A stretch of DNA of 64,000 nucleotides from Sipunculus nudus (GCA_026874595.1 CM049307.1:81256643-81320642), one strand, 5' to 3'; numbered from the stretch's first letter, positions 24,626 through 38,500 are shown. Notes: generated by a model not told the origin, from the sequence alone. Numbers and translations: made by a program.

Positions 24626-25719
24626 CTTATAAAAGTCACTTCATAAAAGGTTTTCGACTTGATAACATGCACGCCACTTGAATGGTGATATACTGAAAAT
24701 TGAGTTTGGCGGGAAATCTTGCATTTGCTTTCCGACGAAACACGTGTGTTTAGGTATTGAAGCTTGCTCTAAAGCTCTATTGGCCTGTCTTATATAAAAG
24801 AATGGTAAATACTATATTCAATTCCTTTTTATCTAATTTTAAATTCCGTTATATGATAATCGGCGGAGTTTCAATCTTCTGCCTTAAGTCGTATACCATA
24901 ACTTTTTACCAATAATGCTCAGCATATCATATGGTCCAAAACTCTTAAAAAAGGAAGTCGCATATCACAAGCAAAAATATTTGTCGATCGTCAGATGCAA
25001 TATAGAATCCGATGTTAGTTCCAAATTACGGATTGGATTCAAAAGTGACGTCATTCCAGTGGAATCCGTGACAGATTTTTAGTTGTATGAATCGCATATC
25101 TTCTTTATCTAACCACATTGCAGGTAGCAATTTCAGAAGGTTATTTTACCGTTGGATAAACTATATATCGCCGGTTCACACAGCTCCAAAGCAAGAAATG
25201 TATAGTTGATGGCCAATTGCTTCCGGAATGAAAAACCACACCGTTAGTACTATTGTTATCAGTTCTTGTCACTTGTCGATTATTACGTCAAGAATGGAAG
25301 TTGATAATCGGAAAACCTGTCTGTTAACGGAACAGGGCATTAATAAATGACCTCCTTTACAAGTACTCATTAGGACGCAGTTCTCATGGCTGTCTCTTAA
25401 CGATGCTGATTGTGGAATCAGGTCTTGACCGTTGGTCTCTCAAGTCCACTGCTGACCACTCGGGCCTGTCCAGGAACTTCTAATGGTGTTTGGCCAGCTA
25501 TTCATCTTACACAAATGGACAAACGTACTTGGATAAACGTGACATTGTTTGTGCTGTTCATGACCAACAGCCTTGGATTGCATTAAGCTACGTTTCCATA
25601 AGCTCGTACGCTACAGAACGCGACAGAGATTTTAACATGACACGCGGTATAACTCTTTGAAGGGTGTGTTTTTATAAAGCTGATATCACGCAAAGTAGTC
25701 TTTTTCCGCACAATTATAT
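24626..25719. other. Gene-free upstream region of the complete GPCR
   Basis: This holds the promoter side of the receptor starting at 24,625. No convincing TATA or other core element could be fixed, and no other gene was seen. Confidence 0.35.
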
Positions 25720-25990
25720 TACAGAAACCTTGGTTTCACCAGGTGTTCATTTGGCGTTTTTGGCGTTCAGGATTTTAACATTTCAACACCAGGCATTTTT
25801 TTCTAAAAAAAACAAAGCGTTTATCAGAAAACACATATGTGTGTTTATTTTCCAACACGGTGTTGAATGGCAAGTCTTGCTGACATATTTCACAAAACAC
25901 TCTTTAAAATCACATTTCAATGTTATTTATAAGTGTTCAATCGGTTCAGAAATCACAGGAAGCATCGCTGAATTAATAAATAAATGATAA
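25720..25990. mobile_element. Decayed MITE with AACACC/GGTGTT motifs
   Basis: CACCAGGTGTTCATTTGGCG, ATTTCAACACCAGGC and CCAACACGGTGTTGAATGG recall the element at 32,280-32,655. The ends could not be fixed. Confidence 0.4.
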
Positions 25991-27504
25991 AAATCAGACC
26001 TTTTTTATTGTAGGGGAATTAAGCAATACCATATAAAACGTTCTTTTAGGAATATTTATTTGCCTTTGTTGTTTTGAAATGGGTGCATATTTAATCAAAT
26101 TTCTCTACCTTTGAAGCAAACTTTGATTACACTTAAAATACTGATGAAACCTTATATCGTTATATCAACGCGTTCGACGGAACAGCTTTTTCTACAATAG
26201 AAAAAACGCATGTTGTCTACAAGTGCTGCAGAAGCCGTTTTACCTAAGAACCAAGTATTCTGGTGAGTATTGAATAAAATATGGATTGCCAGTTTACTTC
26301 CGTGCCTTATATTATAAACAAGTGGTGCGGGCCCAACTCATCTCCCGCTGGACCTTTCCGATGTTGATTGGTTCTGCTTTATATATCACGAATTTACACG
26401 GAAAAGGGATATCAGAAACATATTATTTCAAAATTTCCCATTGGCATTTTTCTTAGATAGCTTCAATAAATAAAGATTGAGATGGACTGGTTTCTCAAAC
26501 TAACCAGTACAGATTAAAGACTTGAAGATGGCGTCATCAGCGTCATTTCCGGTTGTGGACACCCACCTCCCCCCTGCACAAACACACACACACCACCACC
26601 ACTCCCTACATAGAAAAAAAGTATTAACAATTAACTCATCTGACAAAGCCCAACTCCTGAAAGGGAGGACAAAAGCCCAAGTCACTCTATATATAAACGC
26701 ACAAACATGGTCTTCTGTATCAGTTTTACAAGGTCTAAGTAGTTTACTTGCTCTTAAAATTTAATAATTAATATTTATTTTATGCTGTCGTTAAAGACCG
26801 GAAGAGTAGTTTGTGGTTACTTTAAAAAAAATATGATCACTGGTACACCCTGTAATATCAGTGGACAATTTTCAGAATAAAAAAAATTAATTGAAATACT
26901 ATGTTTCCAGTATATGTAAATTCTAGCCTTTTTAGATATATAACATTATATAATAAACTCTGAAATGAAGTCAAAGTCTTTAATTATAAATATATTTCAT
27001 TTCCAATATTTAAATAATAAATATTATTTTCTGAATATCGGGGGGGGGGGGGGGGGGAGGGGGTTATGATTTCATTGACCATATCCCCTTGCTAAAAAAA
27101 GGGGGGGGGGGGCAGTATCTACCTCCCCCCATATTCATGTTATTAAAAATAAACCAGAAAAAAATAATAAAAACATAGTTATGATTTAAAATACATGCCT
27201 AATATAAATAAGTTTATACTGTGTTTGATACTCTCCAAAGAGTAACAATCTAAATATTAGAACAGCATTGATACATCATGCAGCAGGTACCAATGGCTCT
27301 TATATTACACCAGGAACTGGCTCTGATAAATAAGAACATGCAGAGACATATAGGCGACCAGCTAGTTGGATGCAGATAAGGCAAGGCCTGATCCTGGGAA
27401 AGGTTGCAGAAAAAAATGATCAAGTCAGCATCATATAGCCTAAACAACAACATGGCATACAAAGAAGAATTGGATACCACCAATTAGTAAGTAAGTTTAA
27501 ATTT
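25991..27504. other. Gene-free, with long G tracts
   Basis: No gene. A CA-rich stretch lies near 26,580. G tracts of about 17 and 11 bases lie near 27,041 and 27,101. Confidence 0.45.
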
Positions 27505-27704
27505 TTATGCTTCTTTTACTTTTCAGGGATCAATACTTTTTATACTTTTTTTTCTAAAATCATCATCTTCAGGTGATGATCACAGGCCGTTTACCTGAAC
27601 CAACTGAGTGGAGCAGACATGCTCTGTCAGTATTTCATTATATATGTCCATTTTATTACTGATATTTTTTTCTGCGATCTTGCCAGTGTTTTATAGAATC
27701 ATAC

Positions 27705-27759
<55 letters not shown>

Positions 27760-27905
27760 TACTTTAAGCTTGTTAAGACGTATCGTATGCTTAAAAATTG
27801 TACAAAATTGCGATATCTGGCATCGATTTGTACTTCAACATCTTGTTCAGACAATTTTATTCTTTTGTCTTGTAAGATTTATAATTTTTCCATTAAACCC
27901 AGTGG
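27505..27905 (+). repeat. Family E dispersed repeat, copy 2, with nested (TA)n
   Basis: Same block order as 11,285-11,785: AAATCATCATCTTCAGG, GCCGTTTACCTGA, TTTTTTTCTGCGATCTTGCC, (TA)n at 27,711-27,757, then AAAATTGCGATATCTGGCA and GTAAGATTTATA. Confidence 0.6.
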
Positions 27906-28027
27906 CAGCACAGTAATAATGATAATGTAAAGTGTAATGTTAACATAAGGCCTTGATGATAGATGCTTATCTGTTATACATAACAAATATTTCTAACCTG
28001 ATATGTAAGGTTAAACTAAGTTAATTA

Positions 28028-28115
28028 TTAGCTCAGCATACTGTAGGTCACCTGAGATATAGTGATGCCTTTGTCCATTGCTTGATGTTTGTCTGTTAAC
28101 AGGGCACAAATCCAA
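28028..28115 (-). repeat. Family A terminus relic
   Basis: TTAGCTCAGCATACTGTAGGTCACCTGAG followed by GTCTGTTAACAGGGCACAAATC, the inverted 3' end of family A without the tandem body. A weaker relic is at 31,344. Confidence 0.5.
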
Positions 28116-30047
28116 ATATTTGACCTGCAAATCATAACGTAACATCTAGGGAGGTCTTTGGTAAATCACATACAAAATTAAGACATTGTAAACTTTTATC
28201 TGCAAGTTATGTGCTTCTGTGTGTTTTGAGTACTTAAATCAGGCTTTAAAAACATCAATTTTGCATTCATCTCATAATGAATGCACGGTTGTGAATCATC
28301 TTCACATATATCCATATCACCATTCAAATATTAGGAAAATGAGCCCAGCCAGTTCTTTTGTACTGTTGCCGACACAATCGCAAGTTAGACGCATTTTGTG
28401 TTGTTGCTGTATGATATTCATACATCAGATATGTCACTTTTGATTTTTCTGATTTTTTAAAATATATGGATCATAGATAGCCCTTTCAGTTGTGCAAAAT
28501 CGGTGCCACCATGATCAACACCATGTACATTTTCTTTATTTTAATGCATTATTGATGATGTTTCCAAACTAGAAATCAGGGTTGACATGTCACAATATAA
28601 ACCCAACTTAGAAACAAGTTTTTCCTTGTGAAACACAAATTGAAAGAACATGCATCCTTTAGGAATGTGCATCATTCCTCTTACCTGCTGTGGACACAAC
28701 TGCGAAAATTCTAAAATGACAGCAACAAAGTTATCTAAGTAACTGTCGATAAATTTCAATATTTTGTATACTGGTACCTGGAATATGTAGATAATTTACA
28801 TATTTAATCTGTCTTCAAGCATATTGTTATACTAAGGCATATTCAATTTTTAGATGAGGTCATTCAGTGTCCGAGGCTACGTTTTAGTTTGGGTAAAATT
28901 TAGTATGACTTCAAAAAGCAGGAATAAGAAGTGGTGTTGTCTTTGTTCAATTTGGCAGATTCCTGAAGCTAGGATGCAAAAGCAGGTTGAAGTGAAGTTA
29001 AACTTCCGAAAATCTACATAAATTGCAGCAACACACGATTGGTCAAGACACCAAACAGATGCAGGAAATTCAAGATTACTACCAGTTATAGGTGTGTCTC
29101 CATTATATCATTGAGGTTTGTATCGACTATCCAGGTAGAAAACATGTTATCCTTATTTATCAATGTGATTTTTATTAATGTGATCTTCTTTGGTCACATA
29201 CAGATAAGGGCCATAAAATTAGTAAATTAGTTCAAAGTTTGTCTAGAATTAAATTTTGAGCCAAGCGACTTGGATTGGACTTTCATAAAAAATATTAAAA
29301 CACATATTTCTAGTGTGGTTTTAGAATTTGGCACCTTAAATAAATAATGGAAATAAAATAGTTTATATGATTAGTTGGAATAAAAATGTACTTACAAGGC
29401 AGACAGACATACTGCCAATAAATGAAAAAGATAAATCAATTCATATATATATGAATGATGTAGCAATGGGAACTTATTTTGAATAAATTTAGTATAACCA
29501 AAAGACTACTATTTTTAATCCATACACACCTGTATAAATTTAATATGATTATATATATCTTATACAATTTCAGAGGAAGTGTTTGAACTTGCACTTGAAC
29601 TCCCTCTAACCAGAAGAAGAGAAGATTGTCATGATGGCAGAAAAGAAGGTAATACACTGTAAAACCTGATAAGTTGTTTCAACTTAAAAAAAAAACAAGG
29701 CAGCAATGATGCCTCAGTTTTTTTCAAGTTGAGATAACTTGCAAATACTGGATCAGTACTTATCTTTCTCAAGTTACTACAACTAGCAGAAAACAAGAGA
29801 CGCAAGTTGATATTGCATTGTTTAAAGTTGGGATGATAGAAAAAATTAGATTACTCAATCTTATATCACAAATGAGGTGTAATATATTAATATTACGTTC
29901 TGCAAAACAAGAGGAGAGCTTTAAAGTTTAAATACCAGAGAAATATATTGGAAGTCTTGGAATACATTAAATGCATGCATATACAAGATATTTGCATACA
30001 TATATTTAAACAAGTTATTAATTAATATATGTAACAAAGATCAAGTT

Positions 30048-30840
30048 GGAGCCCTACAACAAGGGACCCATAGCATAGGTCGACTCACTCAGCTTAAATT
30101 TGTAAATTTTAGCAAATGCAAAATGTACTTATTCCTATTTTTTTATATTTTAGAATTTGAAAAGTTTATAAAACATTCATAAAAATTTTCAGTATTTCAA
30201 CTATGTGACTGTAATTAGTCTTTAAATACCCACTGGGGATATACGAGACCCTGTAAAATATAAATAAGGAAGAAAATGAAGATAAGCTTTTGTACAATAA
30301 TAGTTTTAATTTATTAACTGAAATTTAATGCTGTAAAAATTGAAATTTTACATTTTCAAATTATCATAAACTAAATTTGATATTAAAGTATATATTTCAC
30401 TCTATAATATATGAAAATAGTGGCCTGAAACCAATCATGAATAAGGGGAGAAAGGTGATGGGCTCTATGACGGGATATATTTGATAAGAAAAAAAGCTTG
30501 ATGATAACAAGTATATATAATATGTTCTTCCAAAACTTGGAGAAGAAATTCTGTTTTTATCAGCTGCTCTAATTTTTAGGTATTCCCTGCAATTGCAGCC
30601 CCTTAAAGTTATATCTGAGCCTCTCTGGTTCTGTGCACTAGGCTGGCTCGTAAAGCATACTTGGTCTTCCATAACTCTATATACAAGCTTAATATTTCAC
30701 AAGAGCTTTCAAATTTTATGTTATGAAAGCTCAACAATCTAATTGTAAATAAAATGTTAATAAAATTAACAGTGCTTACAGGAAAATAATGTGCCATGGT
30801 CAAAGCTAGGCAAAATTAGAGGTATAATAATTTGTATGGC
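30048..30840 (+). repeat. Family D dispersed repeat, copy 1
   Basis: Begins AACAAGGGACCCATAG...CTCAGCTTAAATTTG and ends with GCTTACAGGAAAATAATGTGCCATGGTCAAAGC. The copy at 34,622-35,570 has matching ends and AT-rich middle blocks. The opening resembles that of family A. Confidence 0.45.
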
Positions 30841-30953
30841 TGGGTATGACTTAGCTAAAAGTCCCCCCCCCCCAAGTAGGTTTGTATGACTGTTATCTGA
30901 TATTTTTACACTCACATAACTATACACAGGTGTGTGCGTGTCATGTAAATATG

Positions 30954-30954
<1 letters not shown>

Positions 30955-30998
<44 letters not shown>
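30955..30998. repeat. (TA)n microsatellite
   Basis: About 44 bp of pure TA. Confidence 0.9.
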
Positions 30999-30999
<1 letters not shown>

Positions 31000-32279
31000 T
31001 CCATTGATACATTAAGGGAGTGTACCGAACAGAAGATAATCTGAAACAGGTAAAACATTTTGTATTCTTGTATTATATATGAAATTTGATTTAGATGCTT
31101 ACATAACAGTTTAGGAATCATGAATAATCAATATCATGATATTGTTAACACATCAGTTTTCAATTTCAGGTAAACGTTAAAATTCAGAATAGCATATATG
31201 TCTCGAATTTTTAAAAAAATGTTTTCTCTTGATTCTGTTTCTATTTTTAATGTGACTATTGATCCGTTCTCTGTTGTCTCAAAAAGGGTTAACAAAATAA
31301 TTGTTAATATTATTTAGAGAGATTTGTTCATCTAAACATTTGTTAGCTCAGTTGAATATAAGTCACCAAAGCTAAAATTGAAAATTAATATAATAAATAT
31401 AATAATATAATATATTCAATATTATTTATTAAAATAAATCTAATACTTTTCTCAGGGTAAGTTTTAACGACATCATCTTTTTCCAATTCTTCGGACTTTT
31501 CCAGAGGAAGTAGGATAAGACGGGAACCGTTTTTTGTTGATACAGGTAAACACAGTTGTTAAACTATTGTGGAATTCAACTGCACGTTCATATTTTGTTT
31601 CTAAATTATATTATTATTAGAGAATTTAACACATTGAATGCTAATGCAACTGGACAATATTTCATGCCTTTTTTGCCATGGTTTTCTTATACTTTCGTTT
31701 TCTTATTTTATAGGACTTATGCCCATCCGAGGTTTTACGCTCTTCAGGAAAAGGAGCGGAATGAGGCTGTATCAATTAAGACTGCTGGTGATCCCAGGGA
31801 GCGACACCGTAGCTGAGTGCATAATTATAGCAGACTCTTTAACTTATATATACTCTATATTATGACATTTCAGCAGGCATGCACTCTACATATTTATATA
31901 TCCCATCTCTCTGTATACTATAGGAAATTTATCACTTGGTTTCGTTGTATCTGGGGTGCTATTTTAAGATTCTTGGACTGCATGCTACAGGAAAAAATTC
32001 GAAAACTAGGTCTCTCTATTCAATAAGAACAAGGACTGAATTCAATTTGCTCATTAACTGGATATATTATATGCGAATATTATAATAAATGGTTCACCTG
32101 TGTGTAAGTGATTTGTTATTTGTTTTCAGTGTTTCAGATGAAAATACAGCCGCATGATATGGATTAGATACTTTGCGTCCTTACTATAATACATTATTTG
32201 ATTCCAGATATATAGCACAATATATTGTGATATGGTTTCACTTTCAGATAGCATTAACATTGAAAAGAGATCGACTCAA

Positions 32280-32655
32280 GTTAACGCCCTAGTGTTAAAG
32301 CCACCAGGTGTTGAAAACTAAATGTCACTTCAGGGATAAATGGCATTTGGCGTTTTAAACTCGGCTCAAGCTAGAAAACGCGTTCAGGTGTTGATGTTAA
32401 AACACCAGTGTTTATTTTTCAACACCTTGTGCGTTCATGTAATATAAACACCACGTGCTTATTAGAAAAAACCCTGTTTACAAATAAACACTGAAATATG
32501 TTCATTAGAAAACACCCTGTTTACAAATAAACACTGAAATATGTTTATTAGAAAACACCCTGTTTACAAATAAACACCGGAACGTGTTTTAAAGTCGGCT
32601 CTGTAAGGCGTTGATTTAGGTGTAAAAAATGGAACGCCTATTTTTACAGTGCATT
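32280..32655. mobile_element. MITE with AACACC/GGTGTT palindromes and a 43-bp triplication
   Basis: Many opposed AACACC and GGTGTT motifs, with GGCGTT/AACGCC near both edges and TTTTTACAGTGC at the right end. At 32,461, 32,504 and 32,547 a 43-bp unit (ATTAGAAAACACCCTGTTTA...) is repeated three times. No coding frame. Confidence 0.55.
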
Positions 32656-32799
32656 TAGCAAGTTTTTGTATCATTTACCAAAGTGGGTATTCCAGAATTA
32701 AAGGCATGTTCGAATCTGTAATTATCTCAAAATAAAAATATGTTGCCAGACGTATTTTACGTTACTCTCCGTCTGTACACGTCCCCGCATTTCTATTGA

Positions 32800-33709
32800 T
32801 AATTGTATCTGCCAAAACGGAGTTGTGCGGATACTATATTTTCAGTCAGACGCCGTCACCGCCGCCGCCGCATAGGTTTCCGGAAAACTCCTCCGTAACC
32901 ATTGGGCGGAATTTTTTAAATTCGGGATTATGATCGGGTGACAAGTGAACTGCGGCACCCTCATTTTTGGTTGACCTCTGACCTTTCCTCTCTGCCCAGC
33001 GTCCATTTGTGCGTCTGTTTCCACACATAAACCCACATATCTCGAGAACCGTTTGACCGATCAGGCTAAACATTTTGCACAAATGTAGCTCTTGGATAGC
33101 TTTATAACATACACTAAAATGGTGGCGCCACCTGCAACCATTTTTGCACAGCGTCCATCTGTTCATCTACCTTTGGATAAAATCATTCATACCTCTGCAT
33201 TGGTTGGACATATCCACCTGAAATTTTGCATGTGTATACATCCTGGACAGATTTCTTGATTTTATGACAGGTGGCGCCACCTACATTCACGTTTACGCTG
33301 CAGACATCCAAGCTCATATCTCGGGAACAGTGAACGATTGGGCCAAAATTTTGCATGTGTATAGATCTCACATAGCTCTTTATTATACTCAAAACTGGTG
33401 GCGCCACCTGCCACCATTTTTGCACAGCGTCCGTCTGTTTGTCTGCCGTGGGATAAAATTACTCATATACAAGTAGTAGTTTGACTTATCTGCCTAAAAT
33501 TTTGCATATGTATACAACTTGGACAGCTTTCTGCATTTTGTGGTATGTAGCGCAACCTACATACACATTTCGGCTGCAGACATCCATGTTTATATGCAAC
33601 ACACCTCACTCTATTTCCCCTTGCCACTCAATCCATGCCTCACTTCACCCGTTCCACTCTGATTTCGGCGGATACACGTAGTCGCTTGTCGACTCCGCGT
33701 ATACTAGTT
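32800..33709 (+). repeat. Family B dispersed repeat, fullest copy
   Basis: Starts ATCTGCCAAAACGGAGTT, contains three GGTGGCGCCACC palindromes (near 33,119, 33,270 and 33,398) with ATTTTGCATGTGTATA blocks between, and ends GGATACACGTAGTCGCTTGTCGACTCCGCGTAT. Subunits of about 130-150 bp are visible. Short frames across it are not genes. Other copies are at 47,905-48,700, 52,205-52,562 and 61,108-61,395. Confidence 0.7.
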
Positions 33710-34479
33710 ATAATAAGGCGATATTTTGCCACACGTTGCTTATAATTTTAGCGTCCTTGTGATAAAGAGACGTGGTATCGTTTAATTTTTCATGCGTCTT
33801 TATATATTCTACCAAACTATGAACAGCGTCTGTGCCTTCGGCATATTGTCCTTTTTAAGCAAGTGCTGTAAAACAAGGGATGCTCTGCCTTTTTGACATC
33901 ATTTTAACGAATTTCACCGCAAATGCCGCGCAGCAGGCCACTGAATTGCTGCCCTCAGCGCATCAGAAAATCGGCTTCACGTACGTGCTCGCATTCGCCT
34001 ATATGCGCATATGCATGGAAACACACTAGTAATATCAATAGATTTTTATGGCGTTCGCTTATGCACGCTATTATTGAATCGGAGCTTTATTCGTAGCAAC
34101 TCCTGATATAGGTCTGTTACACATATAACCAAGGTTTGAAACTGGTATAATTTTCTATACCCATGAATTTATCGGACCCCACATTCTTTATTGCAAACTC
34201 CTGTTTTTAGTTTGTTTGAAAATTTTGTTATTTAATACATTTATTTTACAAATTTATGTAATTTGACTTCGGACTCTCGAACCAGACTTTTTTTTACATG
34301 TAAACCAACATTGATATTATACTAAAGGGCAAATCTGTAGGCAACTCTGGTAAAATTGCCATCTGAGTTAGATCCAATGGATAACGACGCTAACCAAATT
34401 TTGTCTATAGCAGTAGCCAACATTGGGGGAGGGGGCCGAAACATCTGGCAAAGGTAACTGATGCATATATATGTACATA

Positions 34480-34531
<52 letters not shown>

Positions 34532-34621
34532 TCAATAATTCCACAGAACATACTAATATGTAATTCCAAATTGAAATATCAGTTGTACAAGATGAATAAA
34601 TAAAAAAAAAAACCAAAAAAA
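33710..34621. other. Gene-free, with (TA)n
   Basis: No gene. (TA)n lies at about 34,485-34,528 and a short A-rich tract near 34,601-34,626. Confidence 0.5.
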
Positions 34622-35570
34622 AAAAACAAGGGACCTATGGGTTACGGCGCTCAGCTGAATTTTGCAAAATTTCAACAATTGCAAAATATACTTATTACCA
34701 TCATTATTTTTTATATAATATTATTTGCAAAACTAAGAGAAAATAATCCTGCTATTTGGTTATAATTAATATAGTTCCTCATGATTACCAATCTAATACT
34801 GTGACATGACATTTGAGATACTATGTTGCATTGCGGTTTTAGTTTAATATACATGCTTAATTTTATTAACTAAAATAAGAAAAATCAGTAAAATTTATTA
34901 GAAAATTCCTTTTCAAATCAGGTATACACACTGGCAGTTGCATCACTGGCAGGATCAAATAACATCATTATGTTGAACATTATCTCAACTATAATTTAAT
35001 ACTAAATTTCACACATGTTAAAAAGAAAGCAAAAAGATTTTAACTCTTCCGAAGCAAGGAGTTCTTTGACCATGCACATCTACACTTTTATAGCAAAACC
35101 TAACAATGACAATTCAATGTGACAATTCCTTGTTCTACGAACAAAATTTTAAAAAGTAGCAAACGCCTTGAAAAAAATGAAGTAAACATAGAAAATTGTA
35201 GCATTCATCTTGTTTATGCATCTTCTCCATGAAGGGGTGGGGACGGGAGGGGAAGCCTAGCTCTGCTGAGCAAAGGGAGCCAACCGCCTGGACGGAAACA
35301 AGTTACCTAACTGAAGGCTAGGTGAGGGCTCCGGCATTCACTGCACATCATGCACCGTGCTGGGTTAACTTGATGAAAACAATACTTGACATGATGTCTA
35401 AAAACTTGAATAACAGCTACTTTTTTAACCAATACCTTTCAAAATTCAGATTTAAAAAAAATAAATCCTGATGTGAATATGCAGTAAAAATTACATCATC
35501 AGTTCTTACAGGAAAAATGTACCTAGGTCAAACTGGGCAAGATTTTAGGTATTGATTATACATTTATGCT
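34622..35570 (+). repeat. Family D dispersed repeat, copy 2
   Basis: Same opening (AACAAGGGACCTATGGG...CTCAGCTGAATTTTG) and same close (TTACAGGAAAAATGTACCTAGGTCAAACTGGGCAAG) as copy 1. The close has splice-like edges, but because it recurs in a repeat I do not call it an exon. Confidence 0.45.
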
Positions 35571-38500
35571 AATACGTACTATAGTATTCGGAGTGTCCTA
35601 CAGCAGGGGGTTTTGGTGGCCGTGGTCAGAGCTGTCGCGCCTGTTAACACCTGTGGATGCTGTCGTTATCTGGACTCCTCGGATATTTCTATACTTGCCC
35701 CCCCCCCCCCCCCCGGCACGTTTGGGGCTGGATCGACTCCCTGCTTGGCTCGGTTTCATCTTCCTCTTCGATCCAATCAAAATTTACGCTTATGAGGAGA
35801 GCCGAGGGAACGGGTCTCGGATCCTTCCAACAAGAGCGCTCGGAGGGCTTAATACATCTTTAGTCAGTCAGAAAATACTTGAGAAATAATTTAGAGAAAT
35901 ACCATAATAACTGTTTGGTCACCTGCCCCCCCCCCCCCCCGTGTAGGATTTCTGGGTTTTTTTTTGTGCAACTAAAATTTTATTCAAGTTATCATTTGAA
36001 ATTTCCATGCAGACTTTTCTCTGGAAAGTCGACTGTTGCCTGTTGGTGTGCCCCGTAGATATTACCAGCATCCCCTCGGCTACAGGTATTAATCACTAAA
36101 ATGATAAACAAAAACTCATAAGAAAAATTTCATATATTTGTATATTTTTCGTGAGTACACACACGCACACATTTTCAGTTTTTTCCTTTTCTACAACAGC
36201 AAACATGATGATCTGTATTAAATATGGTTTATATTCTTGATTAAAAAAAATATATTCCTGGAAGAATATCATCGAAAACCTTGTCTATACAAGTATGAAA
36301 ACATAAATGAACAAGCACTATAGTACTCGACCATTGAAAGTAAGGACGTCGTCATATAAAAGAAAAGTCACGGGGCGAATTTATCAAGAAAATTAAATTA
36401 CAAAGGTATAAATATTTATATATATTGTCCGACAACTGCCACAAACAAACCAGGAATTGCGTACAATTATATGCTTTCAGCCCATATTTCGTTCAGTTTT
36501 CCTCCCTCTGTCTCTGGATGGACCTGTATCTTTGGTATATATTATCATGAAATTATATTTTCAAAATATTTTTTAACAATAAGCATAAAGCAATTCAATT
36601 GACCTAGCCCCCTAACAATCTTACCTACATCACACATGAAAAATAGTGATTAACGTATAAAACTATGACTTAGAACGTGATGTATCCATTTAAAGCATTA
36701 CAAATGTACACGTTTATTCCGATACCAAGGTAACATTATATCTTATCTGTATAAGCTATAACATGCTTCGAATCACTGGAAAATTCAGTTATATCTAGAT
36801 CAACAAAGGTTCCATAAAAACTCATGGAACTTGGGACTGAGGATTCAGGAAATTTGGGGCCTAAGATATGCAAAGGCATCTTTCTGGATTCATAAATCTT
36901 TTTTATCATGAATATCATACATTAACAAATATAATAAAATTAAACTGTGAAAAAAAGAGACCTAATGAAGCTCACATTCTGGTAGAGAACAACTTTTCTA
37001 GTTTACGTTTATGCCTAGAAGCCTTGAATTGTCGAGATTGTGTATTGTGTTCGGAAATCCACGAAGCCTGTTTGAGAGAGAAATGCACCAAATAAATGAA
37101 CCACAAACAATTCTGAATCCAAACTGACTGGCAGATAAAGTGATAAATACACATGTTATAGCAGCATAGGGTACATTTTGAAACATAAGTAAATATAAAA
37201 AACAGACATTTAAATCCGCACAAAAATACAATTTTTTTTCGGTATCTTGAAAGGCTATTAATTTAATCCAAATCACAAAATATGTTGTGTCTTAATTGTA
37301 TGAGATCATATGAAATATACTAAGAGATTTATTTGTAGTAATATAGAAAAGATAGAAAGAGATAGCTATCATTTCACACATATATAATATCACCGTGTTA
37401 TGTCTGTGCAGAGAATAAAATATTATATTAAATCAGTTATTGCAAGAATACTCAATCTTGCATTTTAGCAATTTATGTTCCATAACGAATGGCATGGTCT
37501 TATAGAAACTAATTCATAGCGATTACATTTAGTTATGGGTGTACTTAATATGCTGTAGTTAAAACAATAATTAACAACAACGGCAATTTCTACAGCTAAT
37601 ATTTGTTCAAATAAAATGTTTGTCAACATAAGGCCAACTATTTTCAATGTTGATATCAGAGACAAAACTTGAACTGCCTTTATATCCTGATATATATGTA
37701 TATATATGATCTATACAGTTAGTATGCGTAGGTAAATAATAAAAAAACAAGTGTATTTTGTAACAGTTAGTAAGACACCTAGCCGTGTAACTTCATTATA
37801 GGCCTATTTGGTTTAATCTAATCATGAAAAATTACATGAAAATTTAATAACCTGATGGATATTTTGTAAATATCCTGTAATTTTCAAGTACATTGTTTAA
37901 CTGAGATGCATCAATGTATTGAAACAATATTGTCCATGTCCATTGTATAATATTCATGCGTTACAGTTTGTCCCAGGGTCCCTGTCACAGTTTTTCTTTC
38001 AGAAAAATTGGAGCCGCTTATAAAACAATCGTGATATCACAAAGATGTCACAATGGGCAATCATGAATGACTTTGCATTGACTGAAGTCGTTAGTTCAAA
38101 TAGCAAGTTATTTTTAAGTTCTTAAGTGATGAAAATGTGGCAATCAAGGTAAATTTTGTCATGCTAAGCATGAATTCATCTTATACTCAGGCAAAAGGGG
38201 GAAAGATTCCTGCAATGTTTGGGCCAGAAAAATGTTATTATTCTTTACTAGAATAAAAATTATCCCAGAAAAAAGTAGGAAAAATGAGACATATGGTCAT
38301 GACACTAATACTTACACTCTACATGCTTAAACATTTACAGCATATGGATCTTGTAGAAGCTTAAGCAGTGTACTTACATGAAAGTGCTTTTGTAGTGGTG
38401 TACACATGTTCACATGTGTGTGAGGATTAATATTCTGTATAAATACTCCCAATTTTTTACATTCCAGTTTGTACAAATGTATTCTATACAGATTTGTGCC

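Larger units (their letters stand above)
29029..36085 (+). other. Possible exons of an unidentified plus-strand gene
   Basis: Three short open segments have splice-like edges and fit in phase. They are 29,029-29,091 (TTGCAG| ... ATAG|GTGTGT, 20 codons), 29,574-29,648 (TTTCAG| ... GAAG|GTAATA, 24 codons, includes LPLTRRREDCHDG) and 36,013-36,085 (ATGCAG| ... ACAG|GTATTA, includes SRLLPVGVPRRYYQHP). Each needs one base from the previous exon; the first two also hand one on. Each is short enough to be open by chance. No family is recognised and no initiator or terminal exon is established. Similar splice-edged pieces at 31,507-31,545 and 31,714 could belong too. Low confidence. Confidence 0.15.

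Noticed and set aside
35511-35556. Short exon-like segment KMYLGQTGQDF
   Set aside because: Its sequence recurs at the end of another family D repeat near 30,774, where the frame is broken.
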